From the NCBI GenBank assembly GCA_919901855.1, contig CAKKQC010000028.1, positions 62,001 to 126,000 on the forward strand: a DNA stretch of 64,000 nucleotides, given 5' to 3'. The DNA is from a bacterium (GTDB lineage Bacteria > Oederibacteriota > CAKKQC01). The notes beneath the pieces are model-generated. The model saw only the letters and a list, made by a program, of their open reading frames with translations. It ran no database searches and was not told the origin of the DNA. Of the stretch, positions 9,915 to 20,228 are shown piece by piece. The first letter of the stretch is position 1; every line of letters begins with the position of its first letter. Both the position numbers and the translations under genes were made by a program.

Positions 9915-10738
9915 TGGCGGAGCTGCCGGAAGTCGAGACGCTCAGGCGCCAGCTTCTGGCCGCCGTGGTTGGCCTGCGCTGGGACCGGGTGGAGGCCGTC
10001 CCCTCGTCGCTCTTCCGCACGCCCGCGAAGGCGGTGGCGGAGGCGCTCACCGGCGCCCGGCTGGCCCGCGTGGACCGGCGGGGGAAGGTCCTCCTCCTCG
10101 GATTCGACGCCGACCGCGTCCTGCTCGTCCACCTCGGCATGAGCGGGCAGATCCTGCTCGTGCCGCCGGCGGAGCCGGGTCCCCGCCACCAGCACCTCGT
10201 GGCGACGATCGAGGACGGACGGAGGCTCGTCTTCCGCGATCCGCGCCGGTTCGGGTTCCTCAAGCTCGCGCGCGAGGCGGGGTTGGTGGTTGTGAAGGAG
10301 CTGGCCTCGGTCGGGCGCGATCCTCTCGACCCCGCGCAGACGTGGGAAAGGTTCGTGCGCGACTGCGCGGGGCGGGCGGGTGCCGTGAAGCCCCTGCTCC
10401 TGTCGCAGGAGTTCTTCGCCGGGGTGGGCAACATCTATGCCGACGAGATCCTGCACGCGGCGCGCCTGCGCCCCGCGCGGGCCGCGGCGTCCCTGACGCC
10501 GGTCGAGCAGAAGGAGCTCTTCCACGCGGTCCGGGACATCCTGTCTTCCGCCATCGAGTACGGCGGGACCTCGTTCGACGCGGCCTTTACGGATATCTAT
10601 GGCCGCCCCGGGCTGTACGGTGGGCGGCTCAAGGTCTACGGCCGGGACGGCGAGCCGTGCGACCGGTGCCACACGGCGCTCCGGCAGGCTGTGGTCGGCG
10701 GCCGGTCGAGCGTCTTCTGCCCCCACTGCCAGAAGTAG
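9914..10738 (+). CDS. mutM: Formamidopyrimidine-DNA glycosylase
   Basis: A 274-aa base-excision repair glycosylase/AP lyase that removes 8-oxoguanine and formamidopyrimidines. The GTG start shares one base with the preceding stop codon. Recognisable parts: the N-terminal ELPEVETLRRQL, the Lys58 of RRGK (K57 in mature numbering), the H2TH region with LLLSQEFFAGVGNIYADEIL, and a C-terminal zinc finger C-x2-C-x16-C-x2-C. Oddity: the second residue, which becomes the catalytic N-terminus after Met removal, is Ala (GCG) instead of the nearly invariant Pro; the adjacent Glu is kept. A single C-to-G change would explain it. The downstream RND gene ends immediately next to it (TAG|CTA). Confidence 0.93.
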   Translation: MAELPEVETLRRQLLAAVVGLRWDRVEAVPSSLFRTPAKAVAEALTGARLARVDRRGKVLLLGFDADRVLLVHLGMSGQILLVPPAEPGPRHQHLVATIEDGRRLVFRDPRRFGFLKLAREAGLVVVKELASVGRDPLDPAQTWERFVRDCAGRAGAVKPLLLSQEFFAGVGNIYADEILHAARLRPARAAASLTPVEQKELFHAVRDILSSAIEYGGTSFDAAFTDIYGRPGLYGGRLKVYGRDGEPCDRCHTALRQAVVGGRSSVFCPHCQK

Positions 10739-13700
10739 CTAGCGGGACGGCCTCCGTGCTGCGTGTACCGCCGGCTCCGGGGCCCAGCGGTCGTCGAGCC
10801 GGGCGAAGAGGCTGTAGACGCATGGCACGACATACAGGGTAAGCAGGGTCGAGACGAAGACGCCGCCGATCACGGCGATGGCCATTGGAGAACGCGCCTC
10901 GGCGCCCGGCCCGAAGGCGACGGCGGCCGGGATCGCGCCGGCGATGGTCGCAGTCGAGGTCATCAGGATGGGCCGGAGCCGGATCGGACATGCCTCGAGG
11001 AGGCCCTCGCGCACGGTATGCCTGCGGCCCGCGCGTTCACGGACCTTGTTCGTGAAATCCACGAGCAGGATCGAGTTCTTCTTGACCAGCCCCATTAGCA
11101 GGACCAGTCCGATGAAGCTGTAGATGTTGAAGGACCGGCCGGTCACCAGGAGGGCGAGGAACGCACCCGAGAAGCTGAAGGGCAGGGCCATGAGGACCGT
11201 CACGGGATCGATGAAGCTGTTGAACTGCGAGGCGAGGACCATGTAGGCGACAAGAATGCCCAGAACCAGCGCCCATCCCAGGCTCAGGAAGGACTCCTTG
11301 AACGACTGCGACGAGCCGCCCATGGTGCTGTGGTAGCCCGCGGGAAGAAGCTTGGCCGAGACGGCGGTGGCCGCCCGCAGGGCGTCCTGGAGGGAGACGC
11401 CGGGCTTGATGTTCGCGGTCACCTTGATCGCGCGCTCGCGGTTGTACCGGGAAATGAGCTGGAGCGTCGGGACCTTCTCCATCCGGACGACATCGCCCAA
11501 CGGGATGAGCTCGCCGCGGTTGTTCCGGACCGCGATCGTCCGGATCGACGCCTCCGAGAGCCGGTCCTCGGCTTCGAGCTGGAGCCGGACGTCGTACCGG
11601 TGGCCGCCGCTCGAGTATTGGGCGATGTTGGTGCCACCGACACAGGCTTCGACGGTCTGGGCGATCGCCGCGATGCTGACGCCGCGCGCCTGGGCCCTGG
11701 CCCGGTCCGGGTGGATCCTGAGCTCGGGCATTCCGATCCGGTAGTCGGTGTCGATGTCGACCATGAGCCCGGTCCTCGCCAATTCGCCCTTGATCTTCTC
11801 GGAGAGTTCGCCCAGCCTGTCCCAGTCAGGTCCCTGGACAGTGAATTCGACGGGAAAACCGCGCCCTCCGCCGAATCCGCGCGTCGAGGGATCGATGACG
11901 AAGATCCTGGCGTCATCGATCCGGGCCAGGAGCTTCCGGATAAGGACCATGAGCTCGCCCTGGGATAGTTCGTGGTGCAGGACGGGATCCCGTCCCCGGT
12001 GGCCCTTGGGTTTGAGCGAGATGAAGAGGAATCCCTGCGTCGGGTCGTTGCCGCCGAACCCCCCGACCGATGCGTACAGGTTCGCGAGCTCGGGCCGCTC
12101 GAGAATGATCCGCTCGGCTTGGCGCACCTTCCCGTCGGTGAACGACAACGAGGAGCCCACGGGGGTGCGCAGGCGGACCATGAAGAGGCTCGAGTCCTGG
12201 GCCGGCAGGAACTCCTTGCGGAGCGGAACGACGGCGAAGCCCAGGGATATGAAGACCAGCAAGGATGCGCCCAGTACCGCGGCCCGGTGGTGGAGACTCC
12301 AGCCGAGGGTGTGGCGATAGCCCCGGGCCACGCGGGCGAATACCGTGTCGGCGACGCGGCCGATCCGCCCGCGGCGCCTTCCAGCGTCCACGAATTGCGA
12401 GCACCGCATGGGCGTCAGGGTGAGCGCCTCGACCAGGGAAAGGAGGACGGCGGCGGAGATCGTGACGCCGAACTGGAAGAAGAACTTGCCGATGACGCCT
12501 TCCATGAACGCCACGGGGAGGAAGATCGCGACGATGGAGGCCGATGTCGCGATCGCCGCGAACGTGATCTCCCTGGACCCGGAGATGGCCGCGGCCACCC
12601 TGGCTTCGCCGCGCTCCTGGTGCCGGACGATGTTCTCGAGGACCATGATGGCGTCGTCGACCACGATGCCGATCGAGAGCGAGAGCGCGAGGAGGGTGAT
12701 GGTGTTGAGCGTGAACCCGGAGAAATAGAGGACTATGAAGGTGCCGAGCACCGAGGTCGGGATCGCGAGCACGACGTTGAGTGTCGAGCCCCACGAGCCG
12801 AGGAACAGCCAGCACACGAGGCCGGTGAGGAGGGCCGACAGGACGAGCGTGAACTTGAGCTCGCCGACCGACTCCTCGATGAACCGGGTCGCGTCGTTAA
12901 CGATCGAGATCTCGACGTCGGCCGGGACGGTCTTGCGCAGCTCGTCGATCCGCTTGCGGACGTTGCGGGCGACTTCCACGGCGTTGGCGCCGCGCTGTTT
13001 GAGGATTCCGAGCCCGACCGCCGTCCGGCCGCGGGTGCGGCTCAGTCGGCGTACATCGGCGAGCCCGTCCTCGACCCGGGCGACGTCCGAGATCTGAATC
13101 GGCCGGTAGTTCGGGGAGCCGCCACGAGTGTTGATCGAGATCCTCGAGAACTCCGCCGGCGAGAGGGCCTCACCCATGGTCCGGACGTTGAACTCCCGGT
13201 CGCCGGAGTCGATCCAGCCGGCGGGGCGCTCCTGATGCTCGCTCGAGATGGCGTTGATCACGTCGCCCACGGTCAGGGCGTGGGCCCGGAGTTTTGCGCC
13301 CGACACCCAGACGCGCAGGTTGGGCTCGACGTACCCCCCGAGGAAGACGTCGCCGACATCCGAGATCGTCGTGAACTGGTCCTTGAGGGAGTCGCGGACG
13401 TAGAGCATGATCTCGCGGAGCGGCGTCGTCTTCGTGCTGATCGCGACCCAGAGGATCGGTTCATCGTCCGGGTTCGTCTTCGTGATGACGATGGGGTCCA
13501 TCTCGGGCGGCAGGTTCCGCTGGGCCTGGGCCAGTTTCGACTGGACCTCCTGGAGGGCGACGTCGATGTCGCGCCCGAGATCGAACTCGATCGAGACCTG
13601 GGCGGAGCTGTTCCGGGCGGTTGACGACAGCGCGCGCACGCCCTGCACCGCCATGACCGCATTCTCGATCTGGTCCACGATTTCGGTTTCCATGACCGAT

Positions 13701-13867
13701 GGGGCGGCGCCCCGCATCGTGGCGGAGATCGACAGGTAGGGAAGGTCCACGTCCGGGTTCTGGCTGATGCCCATGCGCAGCAGCGAGATGGCGCCGAACA
13801 CGATGAGCCCGGACATGAGCATCCAGGCGAAGACGTGGCGCCGGATCGATAGCTCGGAGATATTCAT
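10739..13867 (-). CDS. RND family efflux transporter (AcrB/MexB-like)
   Basis: A 1042-aa inner-membrane pump driven by proton entry. It begins with the typical MNISELSIRRHVFAWMLMSGLIVFG helix, has twelve predicted transmembrane segments in two halves, and carries the proton-relay pair Asp404-Asp405 in IVVDDAIMVLENI (AcrB D407/D408). The equivalent of AcrB K940 lies in GLVKKNSILLVDF. The porter region with NPDVDLPYLSISATMRGA fits hydrophobic/amphiphilic export rather than metal export, but the substrate is not determined. It is co-directional with and 12 bases downstream of a TolC-like gene. No membrane-fusion adaptor gene is next to them, which is unusual for a tripartite pump. Confidence 0.93.
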   Translation of the reverse strand: MNISELSIRRHVFAWMLMSGLIVFGAISLLRMGISQNPDVDLPYLSISATMRGAAPSVMETEIVDQIENAVMAVQGVRALSSTARNSSAQVSIEFDLGRDIDVALQEVQSKLAQAQRNLPPEMDPIVITKTNPDDEPILWVAISTKTTPLREIMLYVRDSLKDQFTTISDVGDVFLGGYVEPNLRVWVSGAKLRAHALTVGDVINAISSEHQERPAGWIDSGDREFNVRTMGEALSPAEFSRISINTRGGSPNYRPIQISDVARVEDGLADVRRLSRTRGRTAVGLGILKQRGANAVEVARNVRKRIDELRKTVPADVEISIVNDATRFIEESVGELKFTLVLSALLTGLVCWLFLGSWGSTLNVVLAIPTSVLGTFIVLYFSGFTLNTITLLALSLSIGIVVDDAIMVLENIVRHQERGEARVAAAISGSREITFAAIATSASIVAIFLPVAFMEGVIGKFFFQFGVTISAAVLLSLVEALTLTPMRCSQFVDAGRRRGRIGRVADTVFARVARGYRHTLGWSLHHRAAVLGASLLVFISLGFAVVPLRKEFLPAQDSSLFMVRLRTPVGSSLSFTDGKVRQAERIILERPELANLYASVGGFGGNDPTQGFLFISLKPKGHRGRDPVLHHELSQGELMVLIRKLLARIDDARIFVIDPSTRGFGGGRGFPVEFTVQGPDWDRLGELSEKIKGELARTGLMVDIDTDYRIGMPELRIHPDRARAQARGVSIAAIAQTVEACVGGTNIAQYSSGGHRYDVRLQLEAEDRLSEASIRTIAVRNNRGELIPLGDVVRMEKVPTLQLISRYNRERAIKVTANIKPGVSLQDALRAATAVSAKLLPAGYHSTMGGSSQSFKESFLSLGWALVLGILVAYMVLASQFNSFIDPVTVLMALPFSFSGAFLALLVTGRSFNIYSFIGLVLLMGLVKKNSILLVDFTNKVRERAGRRHTVREGLLEACPIRLRPILMTSTATIAGAIPAAVAFGPGAEARSPMAIAVIGGVFVSTLLTLYVVPCVYSLFARLDDRWAPEPAVHAARRPSR

Positions 13868-13879
13868 GAGACCATCCCC

Positions 13880-15241
13880 CTACGGAAGCGGCTCGAGACC
13901 GGATGCCGAATGCGGGATTCCGGCGTCCGCCGATGCCCCGATGTGGCCGCAGGCCGCCGCCAGATGTGCCGAATCGGTCCGGACGAGGAAGCGGCCGCGG
14001 TCGCGGGCGCGGCGCAGGTCCTGAAGCGTGTTCAGGGCCGTCAGGACGTCGAGATTGTTCACGAGCCCCTGCCGGTACTCCTCGACCTGACGGTCGTAGC
14101 TGCTCTGCGCGAGCTCGACGGCCCGGTTCAGGGCCTCCACCTGTCCGCGGTCGGCGTCAAGCCGGTCCCAGAGCGTGCGAATCTCGGCCTCGGCGGACCG
14201 GCGCGCGAGCGAGAGTCCCTGGTCGGCCTGGCGCCGGACCGACCGGGCCTCCCTGACGCGCGACCACGTCTGGCCGCCGGTGAAGATCGGAATCGTGAGC
14301 GCGAGCTGGGCGTCCCAGTGCACGTTCTCGAGGACACCGCCCCGCTTCATGTAGTAATTGCCGACGAGGTCCACGGACGGCAGTATGGCGCCCGTGGCGA
14401 CCCACTCCCCGGCGGCCGCGGCCTCGGCTCGCGCGCGGGCCGCGGCGACGTCGGGCCGGCCCTCGATCGCGGCCAGGCAGGACTCGAGGGACGCCGACGC
14501 CGGCGTCTCGCCCGGCTCGTCGGCCATGGCCGTGTCCACGGGTAGGCCGGTGAGAAACGCCAGCGTTTCCCGGACCTGGGCGAGCGCGCCCCGGACCTGG
14601 ACGTCCTGCGCCTCAAGGCTTGCCCGGGCAGCCCGTGCGGTCAGAACCTCGCTCGGGCGGGACCGGCCGATCGATTCGCGCTCCCGAAGCTCGCCGATGC
14701 GGGAGTCGTAGGCCTTGAGCTGGTCAGCGAGGTTGGCGAGGTCGCGCTCTGCCGAGAGGACGGCGTAGTAGGCCGCGGCCACGTCCTGGTAGAGCCGGAC
14801 TTCGGTCTGCCGTTCGGCGTGCTCCTGCGCCGTCTCGAGCCGGCGCGCGGCGCGAAGCGCCGCGTACTCGCGGCCCCCGCGGAAGAGCGGCTGGGTCGCC
14901 GAGATCCGGGCCGTGGTCTGCGAGGTGGGGGCCAGCGACTTCTGAAGTGCGGTGCCGCCGGGATTCTCCTGCCACTGCCTGCCGATGATGCCGGACAGCG
15001 AAGGCAGGATCGCGCCGCCGGCCTGGCGCACGTGCTCGCGGGCCTGGATGACGAGTTCCCGCTGCTGCGCCACGGCATCGCTGCGCGCGAGGGCGGCGGC
15101 GTAGCAGTCGGTGAGCGTACGCTCCGTCCGGAGCGCGCGCTCCGGACGGAGCGCGCGGACATCCGCGGGCCCACCCGGCGCCTCGGCCGCGAAAAGCCAG
15201 CCTGGCACGAGGAGGGTGGCGATGATGGTCAGGGGAGACAC
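13880..15241 (-). CDS. TolC-like outer-membrane efflux protein
   Basis: A 453-aa outer-membrane efflux protein (OEP family) with a GTG start and a signal peptide ending about FAAEA. Two homologous halves of long amphipathic helices are visible, each with the family pattern (first: ILPSLSGIIGRQW...ATQPLFRGG; second: ILPSVDLVGNYYMKRGG...LTIPIFTGG) followed by coiled-coil helices. It should form the trimeric exit duct for the RND pump encoded directly downstream. Between the signal peptide and the mature fold lies a short duplicated peptide (RALRPER/RALRTER) encoded by a 34-bp perfect DNA palindrome (15120-15153). GATAAT sits 9 bases before the start codon. Confidence 0.9.
   Translation of the reverse strand: MSPLTIIATLLVPGWLFAAEAPGGPADVRALRPERALRTERTLTDCYAAALARSDAVAQQRELVIQAREHVRQAGGAILPSLSGIIGRQWQENPGGTALQKSLAPTSQTTARISATQPLFRGGREYAALRAARRLETAQEHAERQTEVRLYQDVAAAYYAVLSAERDLANLADQLKAYDSRIGELRERESIGRSRPSEVLTARAARASLEAQDVQVRGALAQVRETLAFLTGLPVDTAMADEPGETPASASLESCLAAIEGRPDVAAARARAEAAAAGEWVATGAILPSVDLVGNYYMKRGGVLENVHWDAQLALTIPIFTGGQTWSRVREARSVRRQADQGLSLARRSAEAEIRTLWDRLDADRGQVEALNRAVELAQSSYDRQVEEYRQGLVNNLDVLTALNTLQDLRRARDRGRFLVRTDSAHLAAACGHIGASADAGIPHSASGLEPLP
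15120..15153. repeat. 34-bp perfect palindrome inside the tolC-like gene
   Basis: The left half is CGCTCCGTCCGGAGCGC and the right half is its exact reverse complement, with no spacer. It lies in codons just after the signal peptide, where the peptide RALR(P/T)ER is repeated. The reading frame is kept open. Confidence 0.95.
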
Positions 15242-15250
15242 GGAACGTTG

Positions 15251-15256
15251 ATTATC
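15251..15256 (-). promoter_or_regulatory. Extended -10-like element for the tolC-RND pair
   Basis: On the minus strand TGGGATAAT (TG-N-GATAAT) ends 9 bases before the GTG at 15241. It is the same nonamer as the one upstream of 2662. A convincing -35 at normal spacing is not seen. Confidence 0.4.
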
Positions 15257-15313
15257 CCAGACCTGGGCATATCAATATGACGTACCCGGCCGGCGGATAG
15301 TGTCACGGCGCTG

Positions 15314-18037
15314 TCAGTGGCCGCCGACCTCGTGGGGGGAGGGGGTATCTTCCGATATTTCGAGCGTCCGGATCATCCTTTCCAGTTCGGGCCGGGCGGC
15401 GGGATCGAGCGTGGCGTCCAGCGCCTGCCGGTAGGCGGCGAGCGCGTCCGCGGTCCGGTCATTCGCGCGCAGGAGATCGGCGCCGGCCCGCAGGGCGATG
15501 GCCCGGGTCTCGGGCTCGAGCGCCTGCTCGAGGGCCATGCGCGCGTACCGGTCGGCCTCCTCGTAGTAGCCGCGCGCCGAGGCGGGCGTGTGACGCGTCT
15601 CCTCCTGGACGGCGAGCGCGCGCAGGGCTGCCGCCTTGAGCGCGGGCTCCTGGGCCGACTCGATCGCGGCCTTCCGGGCGCCGTACGCGCCGTCGGTGTC
15701 GCCAGCGAGCTCCAGGCTCCGGGCCCGGTGGAGGTACAACTCGGCGAGGACATCCGGATCCCGCGCTGCCGCGAGCGCTTCCGCGAGGAGGTCGCCGGCC
15801 TCCCGGAGCTTCCCGGCCTCCCGCCGGAGCACCGCGAGCCGGCCGAGCGCCCGGGCCCGGGTGTCCGAGTCCACCGCATCCGAAGCGGATGCTTGCCATG
15901 CGTCGAGCGCGGCGTCGGCGTTCCCGCGCTTGCGTTCCAGGTCACCGAGGTTGAGCTGGACCCGGGCGAGATCCTCCCGGGGTGGGGCGGATGCTCCACC
16001 CCCGGGGGCGTCGCCCCGGACGGCGCGTGCGTACCATTCGGCGGCCTCGTCCAGCCGGCCCCGGGTCTCGGCGAGCAGGCCGAGCGCGGACCGGGCCCGG
16101 CACGCGAGCGCGGGGTCGGCGGCCCCGGCGGAGGCCTGGCGGAGCGCCTCGGCGCTCTCGTCCAGCGCTCCGCGGGCCTGGAGGAGCCGGGCGAGGTTCA
16201 ACTTGATCTCGGGGATCGGCTGGCGCGTCCGGCTTCCGCCCAGGGCGGCGCGCCATGCCATCTCGGCGTCGGTCGCCAGCGCCCGCGCCCCCGCCGCGTC
16301 CCCGGCCGCGAGCCGGACGGCTGCCAGCTCGGCGAGCGCGGCGCCCTGGACGGCGGGGTCGCGCGCGGCACGCCGCGCGTCGCGCAGTGCCTGCGCGGCG
16401 AGCGCGGGCTCGCGCATCTTGCGGAGGAGGGTGCCGAGCTGAAGCCGGATGAGGGCACGGTCGTCGGCATCGGCCGCTTCGGCCGCCGCCTCCTCGAGCC
16501 GGGCCCGCGCCTTCGCGAGGTCGCCCGCGAGATCCGCGATCTCGGCGAGGCCCCGCAGGGCCCGGATCCGGTGGCCGGGATCGGGCGAGGTGGTCGCGAG
16601 GTCTCCGTAGAGCCGGGCGGCGCCCAGAGTGTCGCCGCGGCGAAGGGCGCCGGCCGCGACCTCGAGGGTCGCGGCGGACCGCCACTCCGGGGTCGGGCCG
16701 AACCCGAGGGCCTTCCGGGCCCAGGCCTCGGCGGCGTTCCGGTCGCCCGTCGACCCGGCGATCTGGGCGAGCGCGAGCGCGGCCTCGGCCTGCTCGTCGG
16801 GGGTGACCGCCGCCTTCAGGGCGTCCTCGTACCCTCCGCGGGCCGCGGCAAGGACGGTCGCGGACTCCTCCGGCCGGCCGAGGATCCGCAGGGCCTCGCC
16901 CAGCCCCTTGGCCGCCCGCGCGCGCTTGAGCGGTTCCCGGGTGGCGTCGGCGGCCTCGCGGAAGTAACGCGCGGCCTCCTCGGGCGCGCCGCGCCGCTCC
17001 AGCAGGCCGCCGAGGGCGAGCAGGACGTCCGCTCTGCGCTCTACGTCCGTGTTGAGCGCGAGAGCCTCCCGGTACGAGCTCTCGGCCTCGGTCGCGTGCC
17101 CCTCGAGTTCGAGCACGCGTCCGTACCCGACGAGGCCGCGCGCCCGGGTCTCGCTCCACGTCCGGAGCTTGAGCGCCTCCTCGTACCGCCGGCGCCCCGC
17201 GGCGACGGCGCCGGCCCTTCGGTCGAGGTCGCCGAGGTTCAGGAGCGCGGAGGCCTTCGTGTCGGGCAGTCGGGTGAGTCGCAGCGCGGCTTCCTGTTCG
17301 GGCCGGGCTCCCGCCAGGTCACCGAGGCGCGCGAACAGGAGGCCCAGGTTGATGCGCGCGACGGCCTTCGCCTCGGGTCCGGCCGCCGTGGCGGCGGCCT
17401 CACCGTAGCGGCGCTTCGCGCCGTCGAAGTCTCCCTGGGATTCGAGCAGGACGCCGAGGTTGGCGAGCATCCGGGCGCGGGCGTCCTCGCCGCCCTCGAC
17501 CTGGAGTGCCGCCTCGAACGCCTCCCGAGCGGACCCCAGCCGGCCGCGGCGCCGCTCGAGGTTGCCGAGGCCCTCGAGGAGCGCGGCGCGCGTGGCGGGC
17601 GCGACATCGAGGTCGAGGGCTTCCCGGAAGTGCGCGCCGGCTTCCTCGAGCTTGCCCTCCTTGTCCTTCACGATCGCGAGGTTGAGCAGGGCCTTGGCGT
17701 GGGTCTCCGGGGACTTCGTGGAGAGCGTCGCGGCGGCGTAGAAGGTCTCGGCCTGCGCGTACTCGCCCTGTGCCTCGGCGAGCAGTCCCAGGTTGGCCCA
17801 CGCCGCGGCCTTGAGTTCCAGAGGCGCGTCCGCGCGGTCGAGCACGTGACGGTAGCGGCGGTCGGCCTCCTCGTACCGGCCGGCTTCGTGCGCGCGCACG
17901 CCGGCCCGGAAATCGTCGTCCGCGGGGCCGGCGGTCTCGAAGGGCGGCGGGGCCGTTCGCGCGCCCTCCGCCGCGGCCGGTGCCGCGGAGAGCGGCGCAG
18001 CCAGCGAGAGAAGGACGATCAGCGCGAAGTCCGGCAT
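15314..18037 (-). CDS. Exported 907-aa TPR-repeat protein
   Basis: A signal peptide ([23 protein letters not shown]) is followed by tandem tetratricopeptide repeats over nearly the whole length. Repeating units look like AxAxxNLGxLxxxxGxxxxAxxxYxxAL (for example [28 protein letters not shown]). TPR arrays are scaffolds for protein-protein contacts; this one would act in the periplasm or at the envelope. No enzymatic domain is visible. The ATG at 18037 is preferred; a TTG in frame at 18046 gives three extra residues. It is divergent from uvrB with only 28 bases between the start codons. Function unknown. Confidence 0.8.
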   Translation of the reverse strand: MPDFALIVLLSLAAPLSAAPAAAEGARTAPPPFETAGPADDDFRAGVRAHEAGRYEEADRRYRHVLDRADAPLELKAAAWANLGLLAEAQGEYAQAETFYAAATLSTKSPETHAKALLNLAIVKDKEGKLEEAGAHFREALDLDVAPATRAALLEGLGNLERRRGRLGSAREAFEAALQVEGGEDARARMLANLGVLLESQGDFDGAKRRYGEAAATAAGPEAKAVARINLGLLFARLGDLAGARPEQEAALRLTRLPDTKASALLNLGDLDRRAGAVAAGRRRYEEALKLRTWSETRARGLVGYGRVLELEGHATEAESSYREALALNTDVERRADVLLALGGLLERRGAPEEAARYFREAADATREPLKRARAAKGLGEALRILGRPEESATVLAAARGGYEDALKAAVTPDEQAEAALALAQIAGSTGDRNAAEAWARKALGFGPTPEWRSAATLEVAAGALRRGDTLGAARLYGDLATTSPDPGHRIRALRGLAEIADLAGDLAKARARLEEAAAEAADADDRALIRLQLGTLLRKMREPALAAQALRDARRAARDPAVQGAALAELAAVRLAAGDAAGARALATDAEMAWRAALGGSRTRQPIPEIKLNLARLLQARGALDESAEALRQASAGAADPALACRARSALGLLAETRGRLDEAAEWYARAVRGDAPGGGASAPPREDLARVQLNLGDLERKRGNADAALDAWQASASDAVDSDTRARALGRLAVLRREAGKLREAGDLLAEALAAARDPDVLAELYLHRARSLELAGDTDGAYGARKAAIESAQEPALKAAALRALAVQEETRHTPASARGYYEEADRYARMALEQALEPETRAIALRAGADLLRANDRTADALAAYRQALDATLDPAARPELERMIRTLEISEDTPSPHEVGGH

Positions 18038-18045
18038 CCTTCTCA

Positions 18046-18056
18046 AGGATACAATA
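18046..18056. promoter_or_regulatory. Overlapping divergent -10 boxes between uvrB and the TPR gene
   Basis: Plus strand: TACAAT (18050-18055) lies 10 bases before the uvrB ATG. Minus strand: TATCCT (18051-18046) lies 8 bases before the ATG at 18037. The two hexamers share two bases, so any -35 contacts must fall inside the opposite coding sequence. Neither has a clear -35. Confidence 0.45.
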
Positions 18057-18065
18057 GATCAGCCC

Positions 18066-20183
<2,118 letters not shown>

Positions 20184-20228
20184 TCACCGGTAGCGGTCCG
20201 ACAGGCCCTGTCCCCGGCCCGCTGCGGG

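Noticed and set aside
15971-16018. Short GC-rich inverted repeats inside the TPR gene (GGTGG...CCACC, CCGGGG...CCCCGG)
   Set aside because: Arms of 5-7 bp are expected by chance at this composition and the pairing has mismatches.
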